A stretch of DNA of 64,000 nucleotides from Hephaestia sp. MAHUQ-44 (GTDB lineage Bacteria > Pseudomonadota > Alphaproteobacteria > Sphingomonadales > Sphingomonadaceae). A program made the translations under genes and the position numbers. The notes below the pieces were generated by a model, which saw only the letters and a list, made by a program, of their open reading frames with translations, did not search any database and was not told the origin of the DNA. Every line of letters begins with the position of its first letter. Positions within the stretch are counted from its first letter, which is position 1. The DNA is taken from contig NZ_JAMSLX010000004.1 of the NCBI RefSeq assembly GCF_023806085.1, forward strand, positions 186,001 to 250,000, in the 5' to 3' direction. This document shows, piece by piece, positions 40,750-53,317 of the stretch.

Positions 40750-41744
40750 GACCAGGAGCGCATGGCGGCACGTTCCTCCGCCTCGGCGGCGCCCGCCATC
40801 AGTTGCGGCACGCGGGCCAGCGCGTCGCGCGCGTCGCGGGCCTTGGGGTCGAGTTGCTGCACGCGCCGATAATGCGCCATCGCGCGCTCATATGCCCCGC
40901 GCGCCTCGGCACACAGGCCAAGGTTGAACACCACCGACGGGTGATCGGGCATCTCGGCATCGATCGCCTGCCAGGCGGCGCACGCCTCGTCGGGCCGGAC
41001 CTCGGAGATTTTGACCGCCTGTTTGAACCGCGCCGCGATCGGCTTGGGCATCCGGTCGCGTCCCTCGCGGAAGCGGATACGGAAATCGCGCACGTGCGGC
41101 GTGATGTCGCTGCGCACGTCCCCGGCGATCGCGTTGATCAGATCGGCGATGACGGGCTCGGCCGCGCGGGGATTATCGTCGTCGCGACACCATGTCACTT
41201 CGTCGCGCTTGGGCTGGTGCGCCGCATAGACGACGCGGTTATCGGCGACGCGCACGATCCGAATATCGGCCTCGACGGTGATGACCCGCTGCCGGCAGCG
41301 TTCCTTCACATTGGCGTGCTTGATGCACTTTCCCCGATCGCCCCGCTTGCCCTTTTCTCCCTCGTCGTTCTTGGCGTCCTTGGTGTCCCATTCGACGCAC
41401 CGCCGGCGCGATGCCTCGACGCGATTCTCCTCGACGCCGGTCGTCACCTGGCCCGAGACGAGGCCCTCGGGAGCAGGGCCGCGGCGCCCGGCCAGCACCG
41501 TAAAGGCGGGCGCGCCATCGGCGGCCGGTGCCGCCAGCGCGCGTTCGAGCGCAAAGGCAAGGCGATCCCCGTCCTGCCCGGCGATCGGCTCCAGCGCGAT
41601 CGAGCCCAAAAAGCTCGCCTCGCGATGCGGCGCGGGCAGGTCGGCGGTGAAGTTCGCGGTTTCGGCGTTGAGCATCGGCGCCGCAATCGATGCGGCGACC
41701 AGCGCGCACGCCACATGCCCGCGGCGGATCGATCGGTCGGTCAT
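40719..41744 (-). CDS. Exported protein with C-terminal TPR-like repeat, unknown function
   Basis: A 341-residue protein started at ATG 41744, which has a GGGGGGA stretch upstream; the longer frame to 41813 lacks one. The signal peptide is Ala-rich (GHVACALVAASIAAPMLNA). The middle has cysteines and a highly charged segment (DTKDAKNDEGEKGKRGDRGK). The C-terminus shows a tetratricopeptide-like unit (PSVVFNLGLCAEARGAYERA, MAHYRRVQQLDPKARDARDA). I do not recognise a family. Its 3' end overlaps the convergent cupin-like gene by 31 bases. Confidence 0.7.
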   Translation of the reverse strand: MTDRSIRRGHVACALVAASIAAPMLNAETANFTADLPAPHREASFLGSIALEPIAGQDGDRLAFALERALAAPAADGAPAFTVLAGRRGPAPEGLVSGQVTTGVEENRVEASRRRCVEWDTKDAKNDEGEKGKRGDRGKCIKHANVKERCRQRVITVEADIRIVRVADNRVVYAAHQPKRDEVTWCRDDDNPRAAEPVIADLINAIAGDVRSDITPHVRDFRIRFREGRDRMPKPIAARFKQAVKISEVRPDEACAAWQAIDAEMPDHPSVVFNLGLCAEARGAYERAMAHYRRVQQLDPKARDARDALARVPQLMAGAAEAEERAAMRSWSQPPPSARNR

Positions 41745-41809
41745 GTGGTCCCCCCAGACGGAACGCGCGACCCTATCAATCGGCGTGGTGCGTTCAACCC
41801 TGCGGCGAA

Positions 41810-42487
41810 TCACCCGCCGTGCGCGCGAAACAGTTCGAGCGTCCGCGCGCGCGCCAGTGCCGCGGAGGGCGCGTCATAATCCTTGCGCCGGTCCGAATTG
41901 AAGCCGTGTCCGGCATCGTAGAGGTGAATCGCGGTCTGTGGCGGGTCGGCGTCGATCACCTTTTGCACCTCGGCCGGCGGAATGGACGAATCACGGCGCC
42001 CAAAATGGAGGATCACCGGCGCGCGCGGGGTTTCGTCGAGATGTGCGGGGATCAAGCGGCCATAATAGCCCGAGGCGGCGGCGACCCCTTCCAGCCGCGT
42101 CGCCGCCAGCCACGTGATCGACCCGCCATAGCAATAGCCGACCACGAACACCGGCCCCTTGTCGGCGAGTGCGGCAACGCAGGTGCCGACATCGCCGACC
42201 GATTGATCGATCGGGTGCGTTCGTGCCAGCGTGATCGCCCGCGCCAAATTCCGCCCTTCATAACCCGCCGCCAGCCCCGGCGCCTCGCGATCGAACAAAG
42301 CGGGCGCCAGCACCTCATAGCCGTCGCGGGCGAAACCGTCGGCGACCGCGCGGATATGCCCGGTGATTCCGAAAATCTCCTGCACGACCACCAGCCCGCC
42401 GCGCCGCGCGCGCGTGGGCGCGACGTGATAGACCTGGATGTCGGCGCCGTCGGCCATTGCCATGCGGATCATGGTGCCCGTCGTCAT
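41810..42487 (-). CDS. Dienelactone hydrolase family protein
   Basis: A 225-residue alpha/beta hydrolase. The catalytic Cys is in VFVVGYCYGGSITWLA (near residue 118), Asp in ILHFGRRDSSIP and His in LYDAGHGFNSD, the C-D-H triad of dienelactone hydrolases. The N-terminal GGLVVVQEIFGITGHIRAVADGFAR is also typical. Classical members open dienelactone in chlorocatechol degradation, but no aromatic-degradation genes are near, so the substrate is unknown. It is divergent from the atp operon. Confidence 0.9.
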   Translation of the reverse strand: MTTGTMIRMAMADGADIQVYHVAPTRARRGGLVVVQEIFGITGHIRAVADGFARDGYEVLAPALFDREAPGLAAGYEGRNLARAITLARTHPIDQSVGDVGTCVAALADKGPVFVVGYCYGGSITWLAATRLEGVAAASGYYGRLIPAHLDETPRAPVILHFGRRDSSIPPAEVQKVIDADPPQTAIHLYDAGHGFNSDRRKDYDAPSAALARARTLELFRAHGG

Positions 42488-42598
42488 CGCTCGCTCTCCC
42501 GATTGCCGGTCGCTGGTTTAGGGCGCGCTCCACGGGCGTGGAAGGGGCCGCCGAAAACCCCCGGGCCGCATTCCGCGATAAACCCCCAAGGGGGCGAC

Positions 42599-42627
42599 TT
42601 GCATCCGCCGCCCCCCGATGCTAGCAG
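42599..42627 (+). promoter_or_regulatory. Probable promoter of the atp operon
   Basis: TTGCAT (42599-42604) and TAGCAG (42622-42627) are 17 bp apart. The GC-rich spacer and a CTAGCAGCC context are common for strong promoters in this group, as far as I recall. The predicted start near 42634 precedes a hairpin. Confidence 0.5.
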
Positions 42628-42644
42628 CCGCGCAACCCATAGGA

Positions 42645-42666
42645 GGGCCCTTCGGGGCCCCTTTTT
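42645..42666 (+). terminator. Terminator-like hairpin in the atp leader
   Basis: GGGCCC (42645-42650), a TTCG tetraloop, and GGGCCC (42655-42660) are followed by CTTTTT. It is 44 bases before atpH and just after the predicted promoter, so it may be an attenuator rather than the end of an upstream gene, as no plus-strand gene lies upstream. Confidence 0.55.
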
Positions 42667-42709
42667 GCATGGGGCCACTTTCAGTCTGTCCGAAGAGGAA
42701 CCCGCGTCC

Positions 42710-43264
42710 GTGGAGATGTCCGGCGGTATTCAAGCGAGCTTAGCAGGGCGGTATGCCACCGCGCTGTTCGCGCTCGCGCGCGACGCCCGTGCGATCGACA
42801 AGGTCGAAAAGAGCCTCGGCATGGTCCGTCAGGCGCTCGACGAATCGGCCGATTTCAAGCAGCTCACGACGAGCCCGCTGGTCTCGCGCGCCAATGCCGG
42901 CAAGGCCGTGGCCGCGACGGCGAAGGCGATGAAGCTCGATTCGACCACGACCAATTTTCTCGGCGTGCTCGCCGCGAATCGCCGGCTTGCGCAATTGCCG
43001 GCGATCATGCGTGCGTTCCGTCAACTCGCCGCGCACCATCGCGGCGAAACCACCGCCGAGGTCGCCTCGGCACACCCGCTGTCGAGCGGGCAGGTCGACG
43101 CGCTTCGCCAAGCGCTGCGTCAGCGGCTCGGCCGTGATGTCGCCGTCGATCTCTCGGTCGATCCCGCACTGCTTGGTGGGCTGAAGGTCCGCATCGGCAG
43201 CCAGATGATCGACAGCTCGATCCAGACCCGTTTGAACTCCCTCGCGCACGCGATGAAAGGCTAA
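42710..43264 (+). CDS. atpH: ATP synthase F1 subunit delta
   Basis: A 184-residue OSCP/delta subunit, which joins F1 to the peripheral stalk. GTG 42710 is preferred: AGGA lies ten bases upstream, and homologues start with a similar Met-Glu-x-Ser-Gly-Gly-Ile. ATG 42716 is the alternative. Family features are GIQASLAGRYATALFALA at the N-terminus and LLGGLKVRIGSQMIDSSIQTRL split at the C-terminus. First gene of the operon, ten bases before atpA. Confidence 0.93.
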   Translation: MEMSGGIQASLAGRYATALFALARDARAIDKVEKSLGMVRQALDESADFKQLTTSPLVSRANAGKAVAATAKAMKLDSTTTNFLGVLAANRRLAQLPAIMRAFRQLAAHHRGETTAEVASAHPLSSGQVDALRQALRQRLGRDVAVDLSVDPALLGGLKVRIGSQMIDSSIQTRLNSLAHAMKG

Positions 43265-44803
<1,539 letters not shown>

Positions 44804-44809
44804 ATGATG

Positions 44810-44861
44810 TGCTCCCGCGCCAGCGGGGGCCAGTCGGGGTTCCCGCTCAGGCGGGGGCACA
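44810..44861. repeat. Palindromic dispersed repeat in the atpA-atpG spacer
   Basis: TGCTCCCGC (44810-44818) and GCGGGGGCA (44851-44859) form the outer arms (one G-U pair), with a second inverted pair inside. The pattern is a common dispersed repeat of sphingomonads as I remember it. Confidence 0.6.
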
Positions 44862-44872
44862 AGGGAAGCTAG

Positions 44873-47396
<2,524 letters not shown>

Positions 47397-47404
47397 TGTA
47401 AACT

Positions 47405-47426
47405 CCCCTCCCGCTTGCGGGAGGGG
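47405..47426. repeat. Palindromic repeat in the atpD-atpC spacer
   Basis: CCCCTCCCGC (47405-47414) and GCGGGAGGGG (47417-47426) form a perfect 10-bp stem with a two-base centre. No U-tract follows, so it is unlikely to be a full terminator; it could reduce expression of atpC relative to atpD. Confidence 0.7.
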
Positions 47427-47440
47427 TTAGGAACCGAAAA

Positions 47441-47692
47441 ATGCTCCACTTCGAACTCGTCACTCCCGAACGCCTCGTCCGCTCCGAGGACGTGTACATG
47501 GTCGTCGTCCCGGGCAGCGAGGGCGATTTCGGTGTGCTCGCGCAGCACGCGCCGCTGATGTCGACGATTCGCGACGGCAATCTCGTGATCCATCGCGAGG
47601 AAAAGGGCACGCCCGAGACGATCCGCATCGAAGGCGGTTTCGCCGAGGTCAACGAGCGCGGCCTGACGATCCTCGCCGAGCGCGCGGAATAA
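47441..47692 (+). CDS. atpC: ATP synthase F1 subunit epsilon
   Basis: An 83-residue epsilon subunit. It holds the N-terminal beta-sandwich ([49 protein letters not shown]). The C-terminal helical hairpin of longer epsilon subunits, which inhibits ATP hydrolysis in enterobacteria, is missing; short forms are normal in alphaproteobacteria. Last gene of the operon. Confidence 0.95.
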   Translation: MLHFELVTPERLVRSEDVYMVVVPGSEGDFGVLAQHAPLMSTIRDGNLVIHREEKGTPETIRIEGGFAEVNERGLTILAERAE

Positions 47693-47700
47693 GGCAGCGG

Positions 47701-47725
47701 GCGTGCGCCGTGCCGCGCACGCTTT
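47701..47725 (+). terminator. Candidate terminator after atpC
   Basis: GCGTGCG (47701-47707) pairs with CGCACGC (47716-47722), followed only by TTT. It is placed correctly, nine bases after the stop, but the U-tract is weak. Confidence 0.4.
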
Positions 47726-47776
47726 GATCGCAAGGCGCGGGAAGCGGGTGGCGCGAAATGCGCCTATATCGGGTGC

Positions 47777-48811
47777 ATGACACACACCGCCATCGATAGT
47801 GACGCGGCCTGGGCCGCCTTTTCGGTCCGCGATCGCAACGCCGACGGGCGCTTCATCGTCGCGGTCAAGACCACCGGCATCTATTGCAAGCCGAGCTGCG
47901 CCGCACGCCGCCCGCGCCGCGAGAACGTCGCTTTCTACGCCGATCCCGCGGCGGCGCAGGCGGCAGGGTTTCGGGCGTGCCTGCGGTGCAAACCCGATGA
48001 GGTCGGGCGTGATCGGCGCGCGGTGGCGGACGCGATCGCGCTGATCGAGGCGGCGGACGAAGCGATCCCGCTCGATGCCCTCGCCGGCCGCGTGGGATAC
48101 GCTCCCCATCATTTCCACCGCCTGTTCAAACGCGCGACCGGGGTGACGCCCGCCGCTTATGCGCGCGGCCTGCGCGCGCGCGCGGCGGCCGAGGCGTTGG
48201 ACAAACCCACCAGCGTGACCGAGGCGATCTACGAGGCGGGCTATTCGGCGCCGAGCCGCTTCTACGACGGTGGTGCACGGCGCTTGGGGATGACGCCAAG
48301 TGCGTGGAAGCGCGGCGGGGCAGGGGTAACCATCCGCTGGACGGTCGCGCCGACCAGCCTTGGCCCGTTGCTGGTGGCGGCGACCGACAAGGGCCTGTGC
48401 CGGGTGTCGTTCGACGAGAACCAAGCGGCGCTCGCGGCGCGCTTTCCCAAGGCGGAGATCGTGCCCGGCGGTGCCGCGCTCGCCGAGCTTGCCGCGCGTG
48501 TCGTCGCCAGCGTCGAATCGCCCGAGCGCGACCAGCATCTGCCGATCGACGTCCAGGGCACGGCGTTTCAGGAGGCGGTGTGGCAGGCGCTGCGCGCGAT
48601 CCCGCCCGGTGAGACGCGGACCTATAGCGAGCTTGCCGTCGCTGCCGGCAACCCGCGGGCGGTGCGCGCGGCCGGCAGCGCGTGCGGCGCCAACAATATC
48701 GCGGTCGTCATCCCATGCCACCGCGCTCAGCGCGCTGACGGGAGCATGGGCGGCTATGCTTATGGTGTCGACCGCAAGATCGCGCTCAGGAAGCGCGAGG
48801 GTGTCGACTAG
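47777..48811 (+). CDS. ada: Bifunctional Ada: DNA methylphosphotriester repair, AraC regulator and O6-alkylguanine methyltransferase
   Basis: A 344-residue three-part protein. The N-terminal zinc domain has the methyl-accepting Cys in TTGIYCKPSCAARRP (near residue 37) and the second Cys pair in CLRCKPDEVG. An AraC helix-turn-helix follows (LAGRVGYAPHHFHRLFKRATG). The C-terminal methyltransferase ends with the acceptor site VIPCHRAQRADGSMGGY (Cys near 314). Methylation of the N-terminal Cys turns Ada into an activator of the adaptive response. The usual partner alkB is not adjacent. Confidence 0.94.
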   Translation: MTHTAIDSDAAWAAFSVRDRNADGRFIVAVKTTGIYCKPSCAARRPRRENVAFYADPAAAQAAGFRACLRCKPDEVGRDRRAVADAIALIEAADEAIPLDALAGRVGYAPHHFHRLFKRATGVTPAAYARGLRARAAAEALDKPTSVTEAIYEAGYSAPSRFYDGGARRLGMTPSAWKRGGAGVTIRWTVAPTSLGPLLVAATDKGLCRVSFDENQAALAARFPKAEIVPGGAALAELAARVVASVESPERDQHLPIDVQGTAFQEAVWQALRAIPPGETRTYSELAVAAGNPRAVRAAGSACGANNIAVVIPCHRAQRADGSMGGYAYGVDRKIALRKREGVD

Positions 48812-48815
48812 AGAA

Positions 48816-48851
48816 ACGCCCCGCGCCCAGCCGATCGCGGGCGCGGGGCGT
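48816..48851. terminator. Bidirectional terminator between ada and the MFS gene
   Basis: ACGCCCCGCGCCC (48816-48828) pairs with GGGCGCGGGGCGT (48839-48851), a 13-bp stem placed between two convergent stop codons. T-rich flanks are weak on both sides. Confidence 0.65.
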
Positions 48852-48856
48852 CTCGG

Positions 48857-50266
48857 TCAGCCCTCCATTTCCTCCAGCTCGCGCCCGCGCGTCTCGTGGA
48901 CCATCGCGCGCACGAAGAAGAACGAGATGAACGCTGCCGCGGCGTAGAAGCCGTAGGTCACCGGCAGGCCGATATTGGCGGCCATCCACGGGAAGCTGAC
49001 GCTGATCCCGAAATTGGCGACCCATTGCGCGAATCCCGACACGGCGAGCCCCGAACCGCGGATCTGGTTCGGGAACATCTCGCCGAGCATGACCCACATC
49101 ACCGGGCCCCAACTCGCGTTGAAGAAGATGACATAGGCATTGGCCGCGATCAGCGCGATCAGCCCGTATTGGTCCGAAAGCTGGAGCGTGCCGTCGACCA
49201 GCGCGCCGGTCGAGAAGCAGAAGGCGACGATCGCCAGCGTTACCGCCATCCCCGCCGATCCGACGAGCAGCAGCGGCTTGCGCCCGATCCGGTCGATCGT
49301 GAAGATCGTGAACAGGCAGGCGAGGATCGAGAGCGATCCCGACAGGATGTTGATCAGCAGCGCGTCATTCTCGCTGAAGCCGACCGACTGCCACAGCACC
49401 GATCCGTAATAAAAGACGATGTTGATGCCCACGAGCTGCTGGAACACCGCAAGGCCGATCCCGGCCCACACGATCTTGCGGACCTTGCCGGTCGCCTTGT
49501 CGCGCAGGTCGGCGAGGCGGGGGCGGTGGTGATCGGCAGCGAGCGAGGCGCGGATCTCGCCGACCTTGCGCGCGCCCGCCCCGCTGCCGAGGATACGTGA
49601 CAGCACGCCCTCGGCCTCGGTATCGCGGCCTTTCATGACGAGGTAGCGCGGGCTATCCGGGATCAGCAGCAGCAAGGCGAGATACAGCCCGGCCGGGATC
49701 ACCTGCGCCCAGAACATCCAGCGCCATGCCGGATAGCCGAGCCAGAAAATCTCGGTCGAATGGCCCGCATTGTGCGCCAGCCAGTAATTGACGAGGAAGG
49801 CGCCGGTCAGTCCGGCGATGATCATCACCTGCTGGACGCTCGACAGCCGGCCGCGGATCGATGCCGGGGTAACCTCGCTGATATAGACCGGCGCGAGCAC
49901 GCTCGCCGCGCCCACCGCGAGCCCGGCGAAGAAACGCGCGAAGATGAAGATGAAGTCGGTGGGCGCGGCGCCCGCGAGCAGCGCGCTCAGGATGAAGACC
50001 AACGCGGAAAGCATCATCACCGCGCGGCGGCCGATCGCATCGGCGAGCCGCCCGGCGGCGAAGGCGCCGACCGCGCACCCCGGCAGCAATGCGGCGACCG
50101 ATATGCCCAGCCCGAGATCGTCGAGCCCGAAGGCCTGGCGCAACCCGTCCTGCGTGCCGTTGATCACGCCCGAATCGTAGCCGAACATGAAGCCGCCGAT
50201 CGTCGCGACCGCCACGATCAGCGCGATCAGGCCTTTATTGACCTTTTCGTCGGTCCCCTCAGTCAT
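48857..50266 (-). CDS. Sugar porter family MFS transporter (xylan locus)
   Basis: A 469-residue permease of the XylE/GLUT-like sugar porter family: GGFMFGYDSGVINGTQDG in helix 1, FFAGLAVGAASVLAPVYISE, PDSPRYLVMKGRD, FQQLVGINIVFYYG in helix 7, DRIGRKPLL and VHETRGRELEEME at the end. D-xylose or a xylo-oligosaccharide is the likely cargo given the GH43 and GH10 genes. A LacI-type operator (50315-50328) lies 49 bases before the start codon, so it is probably a member of the LacI regulon. Confidence 0.93.
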   Translation of the reverse strand: MTEGTDEKVNKGLIALIVAVATIGGFMFGYDSGVINGTQDGLRQAFGLDDLGLGISVAALLPGCAVGAFAAGRLADAIGRRAVMMLSALVFILSALLAGAAPTDFIFIFARFFAGLAVGAASVLAPVYISEVTPASIRGRLSSVQQVMIIAGLTGAFLVNYWLAHNAGHSTEIFWLGYPAWRWMFWAQVIPAGLYLALLLLIPDSPRYLVMKGRDTEAEGVLSRILGSGAGARKVGEIRASLAADHHRPRLADLRDKATGKVRKIVWAGIGLAVFQQLVGINIVFYYGSVLWQSVGFSENDALLINILSGSLSILACLFTIFTIDRIGRKPLLLVGSAGMAVTLAIVAFCFSTGALVDGTLQLSDQYGLIALIAANAYVIFFNASWGPVMWVMLGEMFPNQIRGSGLAVSGFAQWVANFGISVSFPWMAANIGLPVTYGFYAAAAFISFFFVRAMVHETRGRELEEMEG

Positions 50267-50314
50267 CCCGTCTCTCCTCCATCGTCTCGATTCTCGTCGA
50301 TCGAATGTGCCTTA

Positions 50315-50328
50315 TGGTAGCGCTAGCA
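50315..50328. promoter_or_regulatory. LacI-type operator upstream of the MFS gene
   Basis: TGGTAGCGCTAGCA, a near-perfect palindrome with centre TAGCGCTA. It shares its core with 59449-59462 and 55016-55029, and resembles the operator described for the Caulobacter xylose repressor (from memory). Confidence 0.7.
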
Positions 50329-50374
50329 GCGGATAGCGCGAGCTTTTTCTGATGGCGTTTCAACGGCCGTCAAA

Positions 50375-51445
50375 TCAGCGGATGTCGTCGTGCCGTCCCG
50401 TGGTCTTCGGTGGCCCGGCCGAATCGCGGATGATGAATTCGAAATCGAGCACTCGCTCGCGCACGCGCGGGGTGCCGCGCGCCGTGCTGAGGTGCGCGAG
50501 CAGCAGGTCGAGCGCGGCTTCGGCCATCGCGGCGATCGGCTGGCGGATCGTCGTCAACTCGGGCCAGATCGAGGTCGCAAGTGCGGTATCATCGAACCCG
50601 GTGATACTGATATCGCCCGGCACCTCGAGCCCGCTGCGGTGTGCGACCGAAACCGTGGCGGCCGCCATATCGTCATTGGCGGCGAAGATCGCGGTCGGGC
50701 GGCTTGGCCGCGCGATCAGGCGCTGGGCGGCGATCAGCCCCGATTTGTAGCTGAAATAGCCTTGCTCGACGGGCGCCGCATCAGGGTCGAGCCCGGCTTC
50801 GGCGAGCGCATCGTTGAAGCCGCGATGCCGTTCGGCGCTCGCCATATGCCCTGGATGCCCCCGGATGTGCCCGATCGCACGATGACCGAGTTCGATCAGA
50901 TGGCGCGTGATCGTCCTGGCCGCCTCATAATCGTCGATCCGCACATTGAGCGCGTCGGCCGGCGCAAGCCCGCGCGCGACCGACACCACCGGAATGTCGG
51001 CGGCGGCAAGTTCGGCATGGACGGGATCATATTCGGACACTGGCGGCGGCAGGATGACGCCTTCGACATGCGTGTTGGCGAAGCGGCGCGTGGCTTCGGC
51101 TTGCGCTTCGGCGGTCTCGCCCTCGCACACTTCGATCACGAGGTGGCAGCCCGCGCGCCGCGCGCCATCGAGCGCACCGACGAGGAATTGCGTCAGGTAA
51201 GCGTCCGACGGGTTGGCGTAGAACAGCCCGATATGCGTCGCCGACCCCGCGGCGAGCGAGCGCGCGGCGGTGTTGGGCGAATAATTGAGTTGCTCGATCG
51301 CCTCGAGCACGCGACGGCGGGTGCTGTCGCGCACGTTGGGCGCACCGTTGACGACGCGCGAGACCGTCATCGACGAGACCCCCGCGACGGCCGCCACGTC
51401 GAGGATCGTTGCCGTCCCCCGGCTTCTACGGCTCGATCTCGCCAC
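50375..51445 (-). CDS. LacI family transcriptional regulator (candidate xylan/xylose repressor)
   Basis: A 356-residue regulator started at GTG 51445, which follows AGGAGG; the open frame upstream to 51490 has no such site. The helix-turn-helix is TILDVAAVAGVSSMTVSRVV with the hinge NYSPNTAARSLA. The periplasmic-binding-type effector domain follows (GLFYANPSD, HVEGVILPPPVSEYD, FAANDDMAAATVSVA, ITGFDDTALATSIWPELTTI). It sits between GH9 and the MFS gene. Three TAGCGCTA-type palindromes within 9 kb of it are its obvious candidate operators; xylose or xylobiose is a likely inducer. Confidence 0.9.
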   Translation of the reverse strand: MARSSRRSRGTATILDVAAVAGVSSMTVSRVVNGAPNVRDSTRRRVLEAIEQLNYSPNTAARSLAAGSATHIGLFYANPSDAYLTQFLVGALDGARRAGCHLVIEVCEGETAEAQAEATRRFANTHVEGVILPPPVSEYDPVHAELAAADIPVVSVARGLAPADALNVRIDDYEAARTITRHLIELGHRAIGHIRGHPGHMASAERHRGFNDALAEAGLDPDAAPVEQGYFSYKSGLIAAQRLIARPSRPTAIFAANDDMAAATVSVAHRSGLEVPGDISITGFDDTALATSIWPELTTIRQPIAAMAEAALDLLLAHLSTARGTPRVRERVLDFEFIIRDSAGPPKTTGRHDDIR

Positions 51446-51490
51446 GGTCCCTCCTGCTTGTATCCAGCGCCACGATACGGTGCACCACAA

Positions 51491-53317
51491 TCATGGGTGC
51501 GCGTCCAGCCACGCGGCCACCCAGACCAGCGGCGCGTTCCAGTTGATCGCGACTTCGTTCAATGAAAAAGCGTGCCAATCATCGGCCCAGCATGTTTGCG
51601 GGGCGCAATCCCCGAGCGCGGCGCCGATCTCATCGGCCCGCCGCGACTGCGAATTGGGGCCGCCCGATAGCACGCCCGGCGGCGGTGGGGGCAGCGCCGC
51701 ATCGGCGGCGTGTGCCCAGAAACGGTGGTGTGGCTGCGTCATCGGCCGCGCGCCGAACCCCGAGACGAACGAGCGGTCGAGCGGGTTGCGGCCGAGCAGA
51801 TAATCCATCGCGTCGATTACCCCGTCACGATAGCCCGGCTTGGCGGTGATGTCGGCGGCGAGCGCGAGCAGCATCGCGCGGTTGAGCAGGTTCGAATTCG
51901 AACCCCATGGATAGGCCGGCGGGTCATAGGGGATGCGATAGCCGATCCGCGCGTCGTCGCTGAGCGCTGCATCGGCTGCGGCCACGATGCTCTGCCTGAG
52001 CCGCGTGATATCTTGCTGGGGCAAGGCGTTGGGCACGGTTGCGAGGGTGATCGTGCCCAGCGTTGCGGTGGTCGCCCAGCCGAATTCACCCGCACGGGGC
52101 GCCCGAAAGAACGGGCTCGCCTCGATCACGGTGCGATACGGCGTCTCGCCGGTGGTCACGAACAATTCGGCCGCCGCCCAATAGAATTCGTCGGCGAGCG
52201 TCGCATCGCCATAAACACCGCTGCCGGTGAAATCAGCAATCGGATAGATGTCGGGATTCGCCTCGGCGGCGGCGAAGGCGCGTTTGGCGGCGTCGAGGCA
52301 GCGCGCTGCGAAGCCCGCATCGATCGACCGCCAGATCCGCGCGCATTGCGCGGCGGTGGCGGCGAGATTGAGCGTCGCCGCGGTGCTCGGCGGGAACAGG
52401 ATGCGCGTTTCGTGGTCGTCCTGCGGGGGCGTGGGCAGCGCGGTCCACCGTGCGTCGGCGACCTTGTGGAACGCCATGCCCGAGACGTCGGTCGGCACCA
52501 GCGCCAGCCCCGGCGCCGCGCGCGGCACACCGGGGGCGACCGCCACGGTCGTCCCCGCGGGCGCCTGCATCGCGAGCAGGAATTCGATCTCCCAGCGTGC
52601 CTCGTCGAGCAGGTCGCTCACCCCGTTGCCCGCCTCGGGCAACGCGGCCGCACCATCGGGGAAAGGCGGCGCCATCCAGCGCTGGCCCTGTTCGTACAGA
52701 TCGAGCAGCGTCCACAGCGCGATCCCGCCATTGACGACATATTTGCCGTGATCGCCGGCATCGTACCAGCCGCCGGTAACGTCATAGCTGCCCGCGCAAC
52801 CGGGCCATTGGTTACCCTGCCCATCGGTGCCCGCGACGCAGGTGACGATCTCGTGCGGGTGCCCGGCGGGCCGTGCCCAGCGCTCACCCCCCGCATAGCG
52901 CGCCTCGATGCGTGTCCCCGCGCGCGACTGGTAGAAATAGTTGAACGCGGCGCGCCTGAGGGGGGCGTAGAGATCGGGCCGGATCGCAAACACACGGCTC
53001 GCCCGCGCCCCGACATGGAGCCGGAAACCCTCGCCGCGCCCGCGGAAGCTGCCGAAATCGATCAAATGGAGATGCTCGCCGGAAGCCGCATCATCCCCGG
53101 TCACGCGCGTCATGCCCGACGCGACGGTTTTGCCTGTGGCATCGGTCAGCGTCCAGCCGAGCGGCGCGGACGCCGCATCGGGTAGCAGCGCGCGCTTGGC
53201 GCCATCGGGCAGCAGCCCAATCTGGTTGAGCCGGATCGGCGCGGCGGGCGGTTGCGGGCTCGCCGTTGCACTACCTGCCAGTGCAACGGCCAGGAAAGCT
53301 GTCCTAATCGGCGCCAT
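51491..53317 (-). CDS. GH9 family endoglucanase-like glycosidase, exported
   Basis: A 608-residue protein with a signal peptide (RTAFLAVALAGSATA). An N-terminal Ig-like domain (PIRLNQIGLLPDGAKRALLP) precedes the GH9 barrel. Catalytic aspartates are in GGWYDAGDHGKYVVNGG; the later motif PHHRFWAHA and the acid Glu in SLNEVAINWNAPLVW are intact. GH9 enzymes cut beta-1,4-glucans; several group members act as exo-glucosidases. The first 14 bases overlap the 3' end of the GH43 gene, indicating coupling. Its presence suggests the locus handles mixed xylan/glucan material. Confidence 0.92.
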   Translation of the reverse strand: MAPIRTAFLAVALAGSATASPQPPAAPIRLNQIGLLPDGAKRALLPDAASAPLGWTLTDATGKTVASGMTRVTGDDAASGEHLHLIDFGSFRGRGEGFRLHVGARASRVFAIRPDLYAPLRRAAFNYFYQSRAGTRIEARYAGGERWARPAGHPHEIVTCVAGTDGQGNQWPGCAGSYDVTGGWYDAGDHGKYVVNGGIALWTLLDLYEQGQRWMAPPFPDGAAALPEAGNGVSDLLDEARWEIEFLLAMQAPAGTTVAVAPGVPRAAPGLALVPTDVSGMAFHKVADARWTALPTPPQDDHETRILFPPSTAATLNLAATAAQCARIWRSIDAGFAARCLDAAKRAFAAAEANPDIYPIADFTGSGVYGDATLADEFYWAAAELFVTTGETPYRTVIEASPFFRAPRAGEFGWATTATLGTITLATVPNALPQQDITRLRQSIVAAADAALSDDARIGYRIPYDPPAYPWGSNSNLLNRAMLLALAADITAKPGYRDGVIDAMDYLLGRNPLDRSFVSGFGARPMTQPHHRFWAHAADAALPPPPPGVLSGGPNSQSRRADEIGAALGDCAPQTCWADDWHAFSLNEVAINWNAPLVWVAAWLDAHP

